Below are positions 17,838 to 26,985 of a stretch of 64,000 bases of DNA, piece by piece (the first letter of the stretch is position 1; every line of letters begins with the position of its first letter). The notes under the pieces are model-generated. The model saw nothing but the letters and a program-made list of their open reading frames with translations. It was not told where the DNA came from and made no database searches. The position numbers were made by a program, and so were the translations under genes. This stretch comes from CAWCLK01 sp963796225 (GTDB lineage: Bacteria > Actinomycetota > Nitriliruptoria > Nitriliruptorales > Nitriliruptoraceae), in assembly GCA_963796225.1 (NCBI GenBank), contig CAWCLK010000009.1:62001-126000 (forward strand), given 5' to 3'.

Positions 17838-19315
17838 GCGGCCCCCTCCGCCCGGTGCGCACCGAGCAGCTCGGCCGCGACCTCCCGGTCGTCGAAGGGT
17901 TCGGTGTGGTCGGCGAAGGCCTGGGTGGTCTCGTGCCCCTTGCCGGCGATCACGACCACGTCCCCGGGGCGCGCCCGGTCCAGCGCGGCGGCGATGCCGG
18001 CGCGACGGTCGGGTTCCACCACGACCTCGGCGGCCGTCGCGGCGTCGCGGGCACCCTCGACGACCGCGGACAGGATGGCGTCGGGATCCTCCGAACGCGG
18101 GTTGTCCGAGGTGAGCACGGCCACGTCGGCCTGGGCGGCCGCGGCCCCCATGAGCGGGCGCTTGCCGCGGTCGCGGTCACCGCCGGCGCCGACGACCACG
18201 AGCACGCGCCCCGAGGTCAGCGGGCGCAGGGTGTCGACCACGGCCTCGATCGCGTCCGGGGTGTGGGCGTAGTCCACCAGGACGTGGAAGGGCTGGCCGG
18301 CGTCGACGCGGTCGAGTCGCCCCGGCGCCCCGGGGCAGGCGGCCAGCCCGGCCGCAGCGGCGTCGGCGTCGGTCCCGGCGGCCACGGCGGCGAGGAAGGC
18401 GTCGCTGACGTTGTGGCCGTTGAAGCCGCCGACGAGCGGGGTGTGCAGCTCGACCCGCTCGGCGCCCCCGAGCACGTCGCGCGGGCCCTCGAGCACGACG
18501 TCGGTCCCGTCGAGGTCGGCCCGGACCACGCGGCGGCGCACGTCGGTGTCGTGCGAGCCGACGGTGACGACGGGCACCTCGGCCCGGTCGGCCATCCACC
18601 GTCCCCAGTCGTCCTCGACGTCGACGATCCCCCGCGCGGCCAGGCCGGGCGTGAACAGCCGGGCCTTGGCGGCGGCGTAGGACGCCATGTCACCGTGGAA
18701 GTCCAGGTGGTCCTGCGAGAGGTTCGTGAACACCGCCACCGCGACGTGGGTCCCGTCGATGCGGTGCAGGGACAGCCCGTGCGAGGACACCTCCATCGCC
18801 ACGACGGCGACGTCGCGGTCCCGCATGCGCGCGAACAGGCGCTGCAGGTCGGTGCCCTCGGGGGTGGTGCGGACGCCGGGCACGGCCGCCCCGTCGATGC
18901 GGGTCTCGACCGTCCCGATCAGGCCGGTCCCCCGGCCCCCGGCGGCGACGGCGGCCTCGACCAGGTAGGCGGTGGTGGTCTTGCCGTTGGTCCCGGTGAT
19001 CCCGACCACGGCGACGTCGCGCGTGGGGTCGTCGTGGACCCCGGCCGCGGCCGGACCGGCGGCGGCCCGCACGTCGTCGACGAGCAGCTGCGGCACGTCG
19101 AGGTCGAGCCAGTGGTCGACCAGCAGTGCCGCTGCTCCGGCGTCGACCGCGCCCGGGGCGTGGTCGTGTCCGTCGGCGTGCTCGCCACGGATCGCGCAGA
19201 ACAGCATCCCGGGGCCGGCCTGGCGGGAGTCGTGGGTCGCGTCGGTCACCACGGCGTCGCCCCGCCGCTGCGCCCCGGGCAGGGCGGCGGCGAGCTCGCG
19301 CAGGGTTGCCGGCAT
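17834..19315 (-). CDS. murE: UDP-MurNAc-dipeptide ligase MurE (meso-DAP type)
   Basis: 493 aa. The ATP loop is VGITGTNGKTTTAYLV, the substrate region is TTPEGTDLQRL and AMEVSSHGLSLHR, and the C-terminal domain contains VLTSDNPRSEDP. The DNPR motif is characteristic of enzymes adding meso-diaminopimelate rather than lysine. I start at the ATG at 19315 (MPATLRELAAALPG); the frame is open far upstream inside ftsI only by chance. 74 bases separate it from ftsI. Confidence 0.95.
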   Translation of the reverse strand: MPATLRELAAALPGAQRRGDAVVTDATHDSRQAGPGMLFCAIRGEHADGHDHAPGAVDAGAAALLVDHWLDLDVPQLLVDDVRAAAGPAAAGVHDDPTRDVAVVGITGTNGKTTTAYLVEAAVAAGGRGTGLIGTVETRIDGAAVPGVRTTPEGTDLQRLFARMRDRDVAVVAMEVSSHGLSLHRIDGTHVAVAVFTNLSQDHLDFHGDMASYAAAKARLFTPGLAARGIVDVEDDWGRWMADRAEVPVVTVGSHDTDVRRRVVRADLDGTDVVLEGPRDVLGGAERVELHTPLVGGFNGHNVSDAFLAAVAAGTDADAAAAGLAACPGAPGRLDRVDAGQPFHVLVDYAHTPDAIEAVVDTLRPLTSGRVLVVVGAGGDRDRGKRPLMGAAAAQADVAVLTSDNPRSEDPDAILSAVVEGARDAATAAEVVVEPDRRAGIAAALDRARPGDVVVIAGKGHETTQAFADHTEPFDDREVAAELLGAHRAEGAA

Positions 19316-19389
19316 GCTCGGTCCGAGGGGTCGGGGAGACGCGGCGAGGGTAAGCCAGCCCGTGGGACCGTCCGAGCACCCACGCCGGG

Positions 19390-21393
19390 TCAGTCGGACG
19401 GGGTCGTCGGGGGTTCGGGCGCCAGCTGGCCGTCGGCGGCCACTCCGGTGCCGTCGCCGCCGACCGGCGTGCCCACGGGCGGGGACCCGGGGGCGTCGGC
19501 GGGGGTCGCCGGCCCTTCCTTGGCGGCCGCCGCGGCAGCGGCACGGGCCTCGGCGGCGGCGGTCGCCGCGTTGGCGAAGGACTCGTCCAGGGTCGCGCCG
19601 TCCCGCGTGGGCGGGACGTGGCGGGCCCGCAGCGCGAACTCCATCACCTGGGAGAACACCGGGGCGGCGGCGACGCCGCCGTAGTAGCCGTCGGTCGGTT
19701 CGTCCACCATCACGGCGACCACCAGCTCGGGGTGCTCGACGGGGGCCATCCCGACGAACCCGGCGATGTAGCCGTTGCCGTACCCGCGGCCGTCGGTGCG
19801 GGGCTTCTTGGCGGTGCCGGTCTTGCCGGCCACGTCGTAGCCCGGGACCGCGGCGTTGTGCCCGGTGCCGCCGTCCCCGTCCACGACGCTGCGCAGGATG
19901 TCGCGCAGGGAGCGGGCGGTGGCCGGCGAGACCACCTGGCCCTGCTCCTCGACCGGGGCCGGCACGAGGTCGCCGTCCGGACCGACGGTCCCCCGGACGA
20001 TGCGGGGACGCACCGCCAGCCCGTCGTTGGCCAGCGTGGCGTACGACGTGGCGGCCCGCAGCAGGGACACCGCCACCCCCTGGCCGATGGCGATCGTCGG
20101 CATGGAGGTGACCCACCAGTCGTCGACGTGCGGCAGCAGGCCCCCGACCTCCCCGGGGAAGCCGACGCCGGGCGGCTCGCGGTAGCCGAAGCGCTGCAGC
20201 CAGTCGTAGAGCCGCTGCTCGCCGAGCTTCTGCGCGATCATCATCGTGCCGACGTTGGAGGACGCCTCCACGATCTCCCCGACGGTCATGGTCTCGGTCG
20301 GGTGGTCGTGGCTGTCGGAGAAGGTCTTCGGCCCGATGGTGATGCGGTCGGGCACCTCGAAGGTCGTGGAGGGGGTGACCACGCCCTCCTCGATGGCGGC
20401 GGCGACGGTGACCGCCTTCTGGATCGAGCCGGGCTCGAAGACGTCCGTGACGGCCCGGTTGCGCCGGGCGCCGAGGTCGGTGCCGTTGCGGTCGGTCGGG
20501 TCGAAGCCCGGCACGCTGGCCATCGCGAGCACGTCGCCGGAGGCGACGTCCAGCACGACGACCGACGCGCCCACGGCGTTGTGCTCGACCATCGCGTCGG
20601 TGGCGGCCTGCTCGGCGACGGCCTGGATCTCGCGGTCGAGGGTGAGCACGAGGTCGGTGCCCGGCTCGGCCGGGGTCAGCTCGCGCAGCCCCGACGCGAT
20701 GGTCAGGCCGGAGGGCGCCTGCTCCACGGCGAGCTGGCCGGCCGTGCCGCTGAGCAGCTCCTGGTCGGCGAGCTCGAGCCCCTCGAGGCCGTTGCCGTCG
20801 ATCCCGGTGAAGCCGATGACCTGCGCGGCCAGGGACCCGGCGGGGTACTGCCGGCTGGGCTCGGTCAGGCGGGCGATGCCCGGGAGCTCGAGGTCCAGGA
20901 CCCGCTCCCCCGTCTCCCACGGCAGCTGGCGGGCGATGTAGACGAAGTGGGCGTCGGACGCGAGCCGCTGGCGCAGCACCTCGGCGTCCACGCCGACCAG
21001 CGGGGCCAGCTGGCGGGCCGCCTGGCCCGGGGTGACCTCGGGCAGCACGGTGCGGCCGTCGGGCAGCTCCCGGGCCCGGTACGCCCGTGGGTCGGCGTAG
21101 ATGGTCGCCGAGTCCACCGAGGTGGCGAGCACGTCCCCGTCACGGTCGTAGATCCGGCCGCGGGTCGCGGGCAGCTCGACGGTGCGGATGCGCTGGGCCA
21201 CCGACAGGTCGCTGTACCGCTCGGCCTCGACCACCTGCACCTGGGCCAGCCGAGCCCCGAGCAGGGCCAGTCCGGCGAGGTAGACGGCGAGCAGCCCCGC
21301 CATGCGGCGCCGGGGACCCGGGCCGGGCACGCGTGTGCGACGGCGCAGGCGCGGACCGGCAGGAGGTGCGCCGGTTCGCCGGATCGACGTCAT
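19390..21393 (-). CDS. ftsI: Septal transpeptidase FtsI (class B penicillin-binding protein)
   Basis: 667 aa. A basic N-terminus precedes one membrane helix at about 31-48, then the pedestal domain (TRGRIYDRDGDVLATS) and the transpeptidase: S323-x-x-K326 in FEPGSIQK, S378-S-N380 in EASSNVG, K524-TGT in AGKTGTAKK. The last 80 residues are an Ala/Pro-rich tail. It cross-links septal peptidoglycan together with FtsW. The ATG at 21393 overlaps the ftsL-like gene as ATGA. Confidence 0.96.
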   Translation of the reverse strand: MTSIRRTGAPPAGPRLRRRTRVPGPGPRRRMAGLLAVYLAGLALLGARLAQVQVVEAERYSDLSVAQRIRTVELPATRGRIYDRDGDVLATSVDSATIYADPRAYRARELPDGRTVLPEVTPGQAARQLAPLVGVDAEVLRQRLASDAHFVYIARQLPWETGERVLDLELPGIARLTEPSRQYPAGSLAAQVIGFTGIDGNGLEGLELADQELLSGTAGQLAVEQAPSGLTIASGLRELTPAEPGTDLVLTLDREIQAVAEQAATDAMVEHNAVGASVVVLDVASGDVLAMASVPGFDPTDRNGTDLGARRNRAVTDVFEPGSIQKAVTVAAAIEEGVVTPSTTFEVPDRITIGPKTFSDSHDHPTETMTVGEIVEASSNVGTMMIAQKLGEQRLYDWLQRFGYREPPGVGFPGEVGGLLPHVDDWWVTSMPTIAIGQGVAVSLLRAATSYATLANDGLAVRPRIVRGTVGPDGDLVPAPVEEQGQVVSPATARSLRDILRSVVDGDGGTGHNAAVPGYDVAGKTGTAKKPRTDGRGYGNGYIAGFVGMAPVEHPELVVAVMVDEPTDGYYGGVAAAPVFSQVMEFALRARHVPPTRDGATLDESFANAATAAAEARAAAAAAAKEGPATPADAPGSPPVGTPVGGDGTGVAADGQLAPEPPTTPSD

Positions 21394-21836
21394 CGGCCGT
21401 CCGCCGACAGCAGCGGCTTGAGCTCGTCGTCGCCGGGGGCACGGGGGGTCGTGTCGGAGGGCAGGGTGCGTCCGGGCTCGAGGAAGCGGGGCGAGTCCGC
21501 CCGCACCAGGCCGGCCGTCGCGGCGGCCTCGCGGATCCGCGCCGGGTCCTCGAGATGGGCGACCTCGGCCACCAGCAGGCCGTGCTGGCGCTCCGCCTGC
21601 TGGACCCGTGAGGTGAGGTCCTTGGCCTCGACGGCGCCGCCGGCGGCCAGGGCGTTGAGCGAGACCGCCCCGAGCACCACCGCGGTCGCCACGACCAGGT
21701 ACAGGGCGAGGAAGACCACGGGGTGTCGCCGTGGCTGGTCCTCGACCACCCGCAGGTGGCGTCGCGCACGGTCGCGACGGGGCCGGGGCGGGGCGGCCAG
21801 CGGGGACTGGCGGCGGGGTGCGGTGGCAGCGCTCAC
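21390..21836 (-). CDS. FtsL/DivIC-like septum formation protein
   Basis: 148 aa: a basic cytoplasmic tail (PRPRRDRARRHLRVVEDQPR), one transmembrane helix at about 40-62 (VVFLALYLVVATAVVLG), then a coiled coil (LTSRVQQAERQHGLLVAEVAHLE) and DPARIREAAATAGLV, the standard FtsL-type end of the coiled coil. It lies exactly where ftsL is found, between rsmH and ftsI, overlapping both. FtsL homologues diverge strongly, so identity rests on architecture and position. Confidence 0.82.
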   Translation of the reverse strand: MSAATAPRRQSPLAAPPRPRRDRARRHLRVVEDQPRRHPVVFLALYLVVATAVVLGAVSLNALAAGGAVEAKDLTSRVQQAERQHGLLVAEVAHLEDPARIREAAATAGLVRADSPRFLEPGRTLPSDTTPRAPGDDELKPLLSADGR

Positions 21837-22792
21837 GGTGACTCCGGGAGGCGTCGGATGGCGCGCAGGCGGGCAGCCGACGCGCGGGGGTTGGCGGCGA
21901 CCTCGTCCTCGCCCGGGCGTTCCGGGCGACGGACGAGGTGCTCGACGTCAGGGACGCGGCCACAGGCGCACACCGGGAGATCCGGTGGGCAGATGCACCC
22001 GGTGGCCGCGTCGGTGAAGGCCCGCTTGACGAGGCGGTCCTCCAGGCTGTGGTAGGCGAGCGTGACCATGACCCCGTCGGGGGCCAGGCGCTCGATGGCG
22101 ACGGGCAGCACCTGCTCGAGGGCCTCGAGCTCGCCGTTGACGGCGATGCGGAGGGCCTGGAAGGTGCGCGTCGCGGGGTGGCCACCCGTGCGGCGGGCGG
22201 CGGCGGGGATGGCGTCGCGGACGAGGGCGGCCAGCTCGACCGTGGTCGTCGGCGCCGGGTGGGCGTGCTTGACCGCACGGGCGATGCGACGGGCGAAGCG
22301 CTCGTCGCCGTACCGCTGCAGGATGCGGGCCAGGTCGCCCTCGGGGGTCTCGGCGATCAGCTCGGCGGCGGTGCGCGGGGCGTCAGGGCCCATGCGCATG
22401 TCCAGCGGCCCCTCCTGCCGGTAGGAGAAGCCGCGGTCGGCTCGGTCGACGTGCATCGACGAGATGCCGAGGTCGAGCAGGACCCCGGCGACGCGGTCGA
22501 TGCCGAGCTCGTCCAGCACCTCCCCCAGCGCGTCGAAGCGGCGCTGGGCCGTGTCGAGCTCGAGGCCCTCGACGTCGGCGAGGTGCTCGCGGGCCAGCGC
22601 CAGGGCGTCCGGGTCCCGGTCGATGCCGACCAGGTGGGCGTGCCCGAACCGGGCCACGCGGGCCTCGGCCACGGCGCGCGCGTGTCCGGCGGCGCCGAGC
22701 GTGGCGTCGACGACGACGCCGTCCGGCGCGGACGCGAGCAGCTCGACGATGCGCTCCAGCATGACGGGCCGGTGCGGGGCGGGCGCGGCCAC
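21833..22792 (-). CDS. rsmH: 16S rRNA m4C1402 methyltransferase RsmH (MraW)
   Basis: 319 aa SAM-dependent enzyme modifying the ribosomal P-site. HRPVMLERIVELL, VVDATLGAAGHARAV (SAM loop), LLDLGISSMHVDRADRGFS and ALRIAVNGELEALE with VTLAYHSLEDRLVK are all present. A GTG at 22792 gives the expected start close to VAAPAPHRPVM, with GGAG 8 bases before it inside the end of mraZ. Second gene of the dcw operon. Confidence 0.95.
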   Translation of the reverse strand: MAAPAPHRPVMLERIVELLASAPDGVVVDATLGAAGHARAVAEARVARFGHAHLVGIDRDPDALALAREHLADVEGLELDTAQRRFDALGEVLDELGIDRVAGVLLDLGISSMHVDRADRGFSYRQEGPLDMRMGPDAPRTAAELIAETPEGDLARILQRYGDERFARRIARAVKHAHPAPTTTVELAALVRDAIPAAARRTGGHPATRTFQALRIAVNGELEALEQVLPVAIERLAPDGVMVTLAYHSLEDRLVKRAFTDAATGCICPPDLPVCACGRVPDVEHLVRRPERPGEDEVAANPRASAARLRAIRRLPESP

Positions 22793-22794
22793 GC

Positions 22795-23217
22795 TCAGAA
22801 CTCCAGCGGTTCGTCGAGGTCGGCGAACTCCGCCTCGGCTCGCTCGAGCTCGGCCGCCCAGGCCTGCGCGTCCCAGATCTCGACCTTGTCGTCGTTCCCG
22901 CAGACCACGAGGTCCCGGGACAGGCCCGCGTACTCGCGCAGCCCCTGCGGGATCACGATCCGTCCCTGGCTGTCCGGCACGTCGTCGTGCGCCCCCGAGG
23001 TCAGCAGCCGCCGGTGCCAGCGCGCGCGCTTGTGCTCGCGCGGCAGGGCGCGGGTCTCCTCCACGCGCTTCTCGTAGGCCGAGCGCGGCCACACGTCCAG
23101 GCACCGGTCCATCCCCCGCGTCACCACGAGGCCGGTCGAGAGGCGTTCCCGGAACCGGGCCGGGAGGATGACCCGACCCTTGTCGTCCAGCGTGTGCTGG
23201 AACTCCCCGAGGAACAC
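22795..23217 (-). CDS. mraZ: Transcriptional regulator MraZ
   Basis: 140 aa with two SpoVT/AbrB-like halves: MFLGEFQHTLDDKGRVILPARFR and the second copy DDVPDSQGRIVIPQGLREYAG. The DxxGR motif occurs in both. MraZ binds short GTGG-type repeats in front of its own operon and controls dcw expression. A pair of such repeats spaced by 10 bp is present upstream (23302-23321). Confidence 0.95.
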   Translation of the reverse strand: MFLGEFQHTLDDKGRVILPARFRERLSTGLVVTRGMDRCLDVWPRSAYEKRVEETRALPREHKRARWHRRLLTSGAHDDVPDSQGRIVIPQGLREYAGLSRDLVVCGNDDKVEIWDAQAWAAELERAEAEFADLDEPLEF

Positions 23218-23301
23218 CGTGGACCCCTGCTCGTGTGTCGTGGTGGGACGGGTGCCGTCGCGCGTCGCGCTCCACCACCACCTGCCGCCCGTTCGTGGGA
23301 A

Positions 23302-23321
23302 TTCCCTCCACTTCGCTCCAC
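23302..23321 (-). promoter_or_regulatory. Candidate MraZ operator: two GTGGA repeats with 10-bp period
   Basis: On the minus strand GTGGAGCGAA is directly followed by GTGGAGGGAA, starting immediately after the -10 box. MraZ is known to bind two to four GTGG/TGGG repeats spaced one helical turn apart in front of mraZ, so the position and period fit autoregulation. Confidence 0.6.
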
Positions 23322-23348
23322 GTTACGCCCCGTCGGTCGCAGCGTCAA
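23320..23348 (-). promoter_or_regulatory. Vegetative promoter of the dcw operon (mraZ)
   Basis: TTGACG (23348-23343) and TAACGT (23325-23320) on the minus strand are separated by exactly 17 bases. This is the best housekeeping promoter in the region and lies about 100 bases before mraZ. Confidence 0.75.
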
Positions 23349-23356
23349 CCACTCAA
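23328..23356 (-). promoter_or_regulatory. Possible sigma28-type promoter overlapping the mraZ promoter
   Basis: TTGAGT (23356-23351), 13 bases, then ACCGACGGGG (23337-23328) on the minus strand. This matches the pattern seen before the flagellar genes of this window (TTRAGY-N13-GCCGAC) except for one base in the -10. Its elements interleave with the sigma70-type boxes. Confidence 0.35.
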
Positions 23357-23454
23357 GCGCTCGGATTCGCCCCAGAGTCGGCGCTGGCGGGCGATTTTCG
23401 CCCGGGGAGGGATGTGGGGCGACCCCGGACCCGACGCTCGCGCTGTCACGACGA

Positions 23455-23483
23455 ACGCCCCCGGATGCGGGGTCCGGGGGCGT
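23455..23483 (-). terminator. Hairpin after the tetR gene
   Basis: ACGCCCCCGGA (23455-23465) pairs perfectly with TCCGGGGGCGT (23473-23483) around a 7-base loop, an 11-bp stem. It lies downstream of tetR and before the mraZ promoter, so it can insulate the dcw operon. There is no T-run. Confidence 0.55.
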
Positions 23484-23503
23484 GGCGGGGCGCGGTGGGG
23501 AGC

Positions 23504-23569
23504 GAAGTGGGGGGCGCCGGGGGCCGACGTGGGGGGCGCCGGGGAGCGACGTGGGGGCGCCCGGGGGCA
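23504..23569. repeat. Three tandem 22-bp G-rich repeats
   Basis: Units GAAGTGGGGGGCGCCGGGGG.., GACGTGGGGGGCGCCGGGGA.. and GACGTGGGGGCGCCCGGGGG.. each span 22 bp at 23504, 23526 and 23548. They lie in the 394-base gap between tetR and mraZ (23218-23611), which otherwise holds only the hairpin, the promoter and the MraZ repeats. Confidence 0.6.
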
Positions 23570-23611
23570 GGTGGGGCCGCGCGGCGGCGGGGCGGGCGGG
23601 CGCCGGGAGGG

Positions 23612-24286
23612 TCAGGTGGTCCCGAGTCGTTGGAGCCCGCCGAACCACAGCTCGGCCAGCGTGGTCACCGCGGCGTGGCGTTCGGCGGTCCCGCCGGCGG
23701 CCAGGCGGTCGGTGGTGTAGCCCTCGACCATGGCGACGAGCGCACCTGCCGCCACCGTCGGGTCATGGGCAGTGCCCACCAGCACCGGTTCGAGGTGGGA
23801 GGCCACGGTGTCGGTGTACTCGCCGCGGACGAGGCGGAGCCGGTCCCGGAAGTGGTCGTCGTGGGCCGCCGCCTCGATCCACGCCCCGATGACCTCGCCC
23901 TCGTCGGCCAGGGCGTCGACGAACCGGTCGATCACGTCGCGGATCACCGCCCCGACGTCCGCGCCCACCCAGGGTTCCGAGACCACCTGGCGCAGGCGCA
24001 GGGCCGCGTGGTCGACCAGGGCGTCGAGGATCGCGGCCTTGTTCTCGTAGTAGGTGTAGAAGGTGCCGTGGCTGACGCCGGCGAGGTCGACGATGTCCTC
24101 GACCCGGGCGTTGGCGTACCCGTGTTCGGCGAAGACGTCGCGGGCAGCATCGCGCAGGCGAGCCGCGGTGCGTTCCCCCCGGGGCGTCCGGGCACGCTCG
24201 GACTCCGACGAGGTCAACGTCGCCGCATCCCCCGCCCCGTGCTCGGACACCTGCTCGCCCACTCCGTACTGCCTGTTCGGCGCCAT
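23612..24286 (-). CDS. TetR/AcrR-family transcriptional regulator
   Basis: About 224 aa. A disordered N-terminus precedes the HTH domain: RLRDAARDVFAEHGYANARV, VEDIVDLAGVSHGTFYTYYEN, KAAILDALV. The C-terminal ligand/dimer domain is alpha-helical with no recognisable ligand signature. I start at the ATG at 24286 (MAPNRQYG); a GTG at 24301 is also possible. It is divergent from the small CxxC gene and the MoxR operon, which may be its targets, but no operator is evident. Members are usually repressors. Confidence 0.88.
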   Translation of the reverse strand: MAPNRQYGVGEQVSEHGAGDAATLTSSESERARTPRGERTAARLRDAARDVFAEHGYANARVEDIVDLAGVSHGTFYTYYENKAAILDALVDHAALRLRQVVSEPWVGADVGAVIRDVIDRFVDALADEGEVIGAWIEAAAHDDHFRDRLRLVRGEYTDTVASHLEPVLVGTAHDPTVAAGALVAMVEGYTTDRLAAGGTAERHAAVTTLAELWFGGLQRLGTT

Positions 24287-24363
24287 GCGACGCGCCCACA
24301 CCGTACCGTGGCGGACGAAGGTGACGGCGACGTCAACCGCACGGATCGGGAGGAGAGCGGACC

Positions 24364-24618
24364 ATGACGTACACGTGTGACGGGTGCGACGAGCAACACG
24401 GCGGGGCGCGGGTGGTGTTCTCCTCGGAGGCCACCGACGAGACCGGCATCGACGTCGTCGTGACCAAGCGCTGGACGGTGTGCCCGGACTGCGCCGACGA
24501 CGTCTTCACCCGGATCGGCGAACCCAGCCCGTGGTCGGACGAGGACTTCAAGACGGTCGTGCAGCCCGGCGAGGAGCCCACCGGGGCCCACCTCGGCGGG
24601 TACCGCTCGGCCCCGTAA
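24364..24618 (+). CDS. Small CxxC-CxxC (zinc-ribbon-like) hypothetical protein
   Basis: 84 aa with CDGC at residues 5-8 and CPDC near residues 40-43, a spacing that could bind one zinc ion as in a ribbon. The rest is acidic and ends PGEEPTGAHLGGYRSAP. GGAGGAGAG stands 7 bases before the ATG. I know no function for it. It is divergent from tetR and lies 95 bases before the MoxR gene. Confidence 0.7.
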   Translation: MTYTCDGCDEQHGGARVVFSSEATDETGIDVVVTKRWTVCPDCADDVFTRIGEPSPWSDEDFKTVVQPGEEPTGAHLGGYRSAP

Positions 24619-24713
24619 CGCAGCCCGCGCATCACCCCGGCGAGCGGGTCGCCCGTCGCTACCATCGCCGCGCGCCCCACCTGCAGACCCGGGCGCGCGG
24701 AGCAGGGGAACAC

Positions 24714-25688
<975 letters not shown>

Positions 25689-25698
25689 GCGCACGACG

Positions 25699-26985
25699 AT
25701 GACCTCCTGGCCCCTGACTCGCCGCGGTTCGGGCCTGCTGGTGGGCGCGGCCGGCGCCTGGGTGCTCGGCCGGCTCTTCGGCGTGACCGAGCTGTCGATG
25801 GCGGCCGTGTCCATGCTCGCGCTGGTCGGCCTGTCGCTGATGGCCACCCGTGCCCTGTCGGCGCGGCTGGTGGTCCGCCGGCGCGTCAGCCCGAGCCACC
25901 TGCACATCGACGCGCACGGCGACGTCGAGCTCGAGCTGCGCAACGTGGGACGCCTGCCGACGGCCTCGCTGCGCGCCGACGACCAGGCCTCCCCGCTGCT
26001 CACGTCGACCTCCCGGTTCACCACCCGTCCCCTGGTGCCCGGCGAGTCGGTGCGGCTGCGCTACCCGCTGGTGGGGCGTCGGCGCGGCCGGTACGTCGTC
26101 GGGCCCACCCAGGTCGAGCTGCGTGACCCCTTCGGCGTGGCACGGCGCCAGATGGCCGCCGGCGGCGTCGACGAGGTCGTCGTCTACCCGCGGGTGCTGG
26201 CGCTGTCGGACGGCCCGCCGCTGGCCGGCCACCTCGGCACCGGCAACGACGGCCCGCCCCGTCCCGGTCCCGCCGGCGACGAGCTCGCCAACATCCGCGA
26301 GTACGTGCAGGGCGACGACCTGCGCCACGTCCACTGGCGCTCGACCGCCCACCGGGGCCGGCTGATGGTCCGCCAGGAGGAGAACCGCCAGCGCCCCGAG
26401 GCGGTGGTCGTGCTCGACCGCGGGCAGGACCGGCACGTCGTCACCGCCGGGGCCTCCTCCTTCGAGACCATGGTCACGGCCGCCGCCAGCATCCTCTGGA
26501 TGCTGCAGTCGCGGCAGTTCCGCGTCCGCCTGGTGGACGGTCCGCTGCACGGCGGCCCCCGGCCGACCGCGTGGGAGCACACGATGGGCGAGCTCGCCGT
26601 CGCGGAGCCGGCGGCGGTCGACGTCGCCACGCTCTGGCGGCAGCTCGAACGCGGCAGCGCCGGCGAGGGCTCGCTGGTGGCCGTGGTCCCCACACCGGAC
26701 CCGGCCCTCCTGCGGCTGATGGTCCGCGCGGGGCGCACCTTCGGGGCACGCGTGGCACTGGTGGTGGACCCGCCGGACGCCCCGCGCAGCCAGTCCTTCA
26801 CCCGCCACGACGCCGAGGCCGCCGCCGCCGCGCTGCGGACCGCCGGATGGTTCGCCACCGTCGTCCACGACGAGGAGACCCTGGTCACCCGCTGGTCGGA
26901 GCTCACCGCGCGCGGCCACGGGACCGCCCGGAGCGGGACCTCCTCGGCGCCCACCGCGACGCCCCCGACGGCGGTGACCCCGTGA
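25699..26985 (+). CDS. DUF58-domain membrane protein
   Basis: 428 aa. Two hydrophobic helices at about 12-55 are followed by a beta-rich region and the DUF58 core: GDELANIREYVQGDDLRHVHWRS, then RLMVRQEEN, with the VVVLDRGQD strand of a von Willebrand A-like fold. DUF58 proteins are membrane partners of MoxR ATPases; their exact role is unknown. The gene is linked to the transglutaminase by a GTGA overlap. Confidence 0.9.
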   Translation: MTSWPLTRRGSGLLVGAAGAWVLGRLFGVTELSMAAVSMLALVGLSLMATRALSARLVVRRRVSPSHLHIDAHGDVELELRNVGRLPTASLRADDQASPLLTSTSRFTTRPLVPGESVRLRYPLVGRRRGRYVVGPTQVELRDPFGVARRQMAAGGVDEVVVYPRVLALSDGPPLAGHLGTGNDGPPRPGPAGDELANIREYVQGDDLRHVHWRSTAHRGRLMVRQEENRQRPEAVVVLDRGQDRHVVTAGASSFETMVTAAASILWMLQSRQFRVRLVDGPLHGGPRPTAWEHTMGELAVAEPAAVDVATLWRQLERGSAGEGSLVAVVPTPDPALLRLMVRAGRTFGARVALVVDPPDAPRSQSFTRHDAEAAAAALRTAGWFATVVHDEETLVTRWSELTARGHGTARSGTSSAPTATPPTAVTP

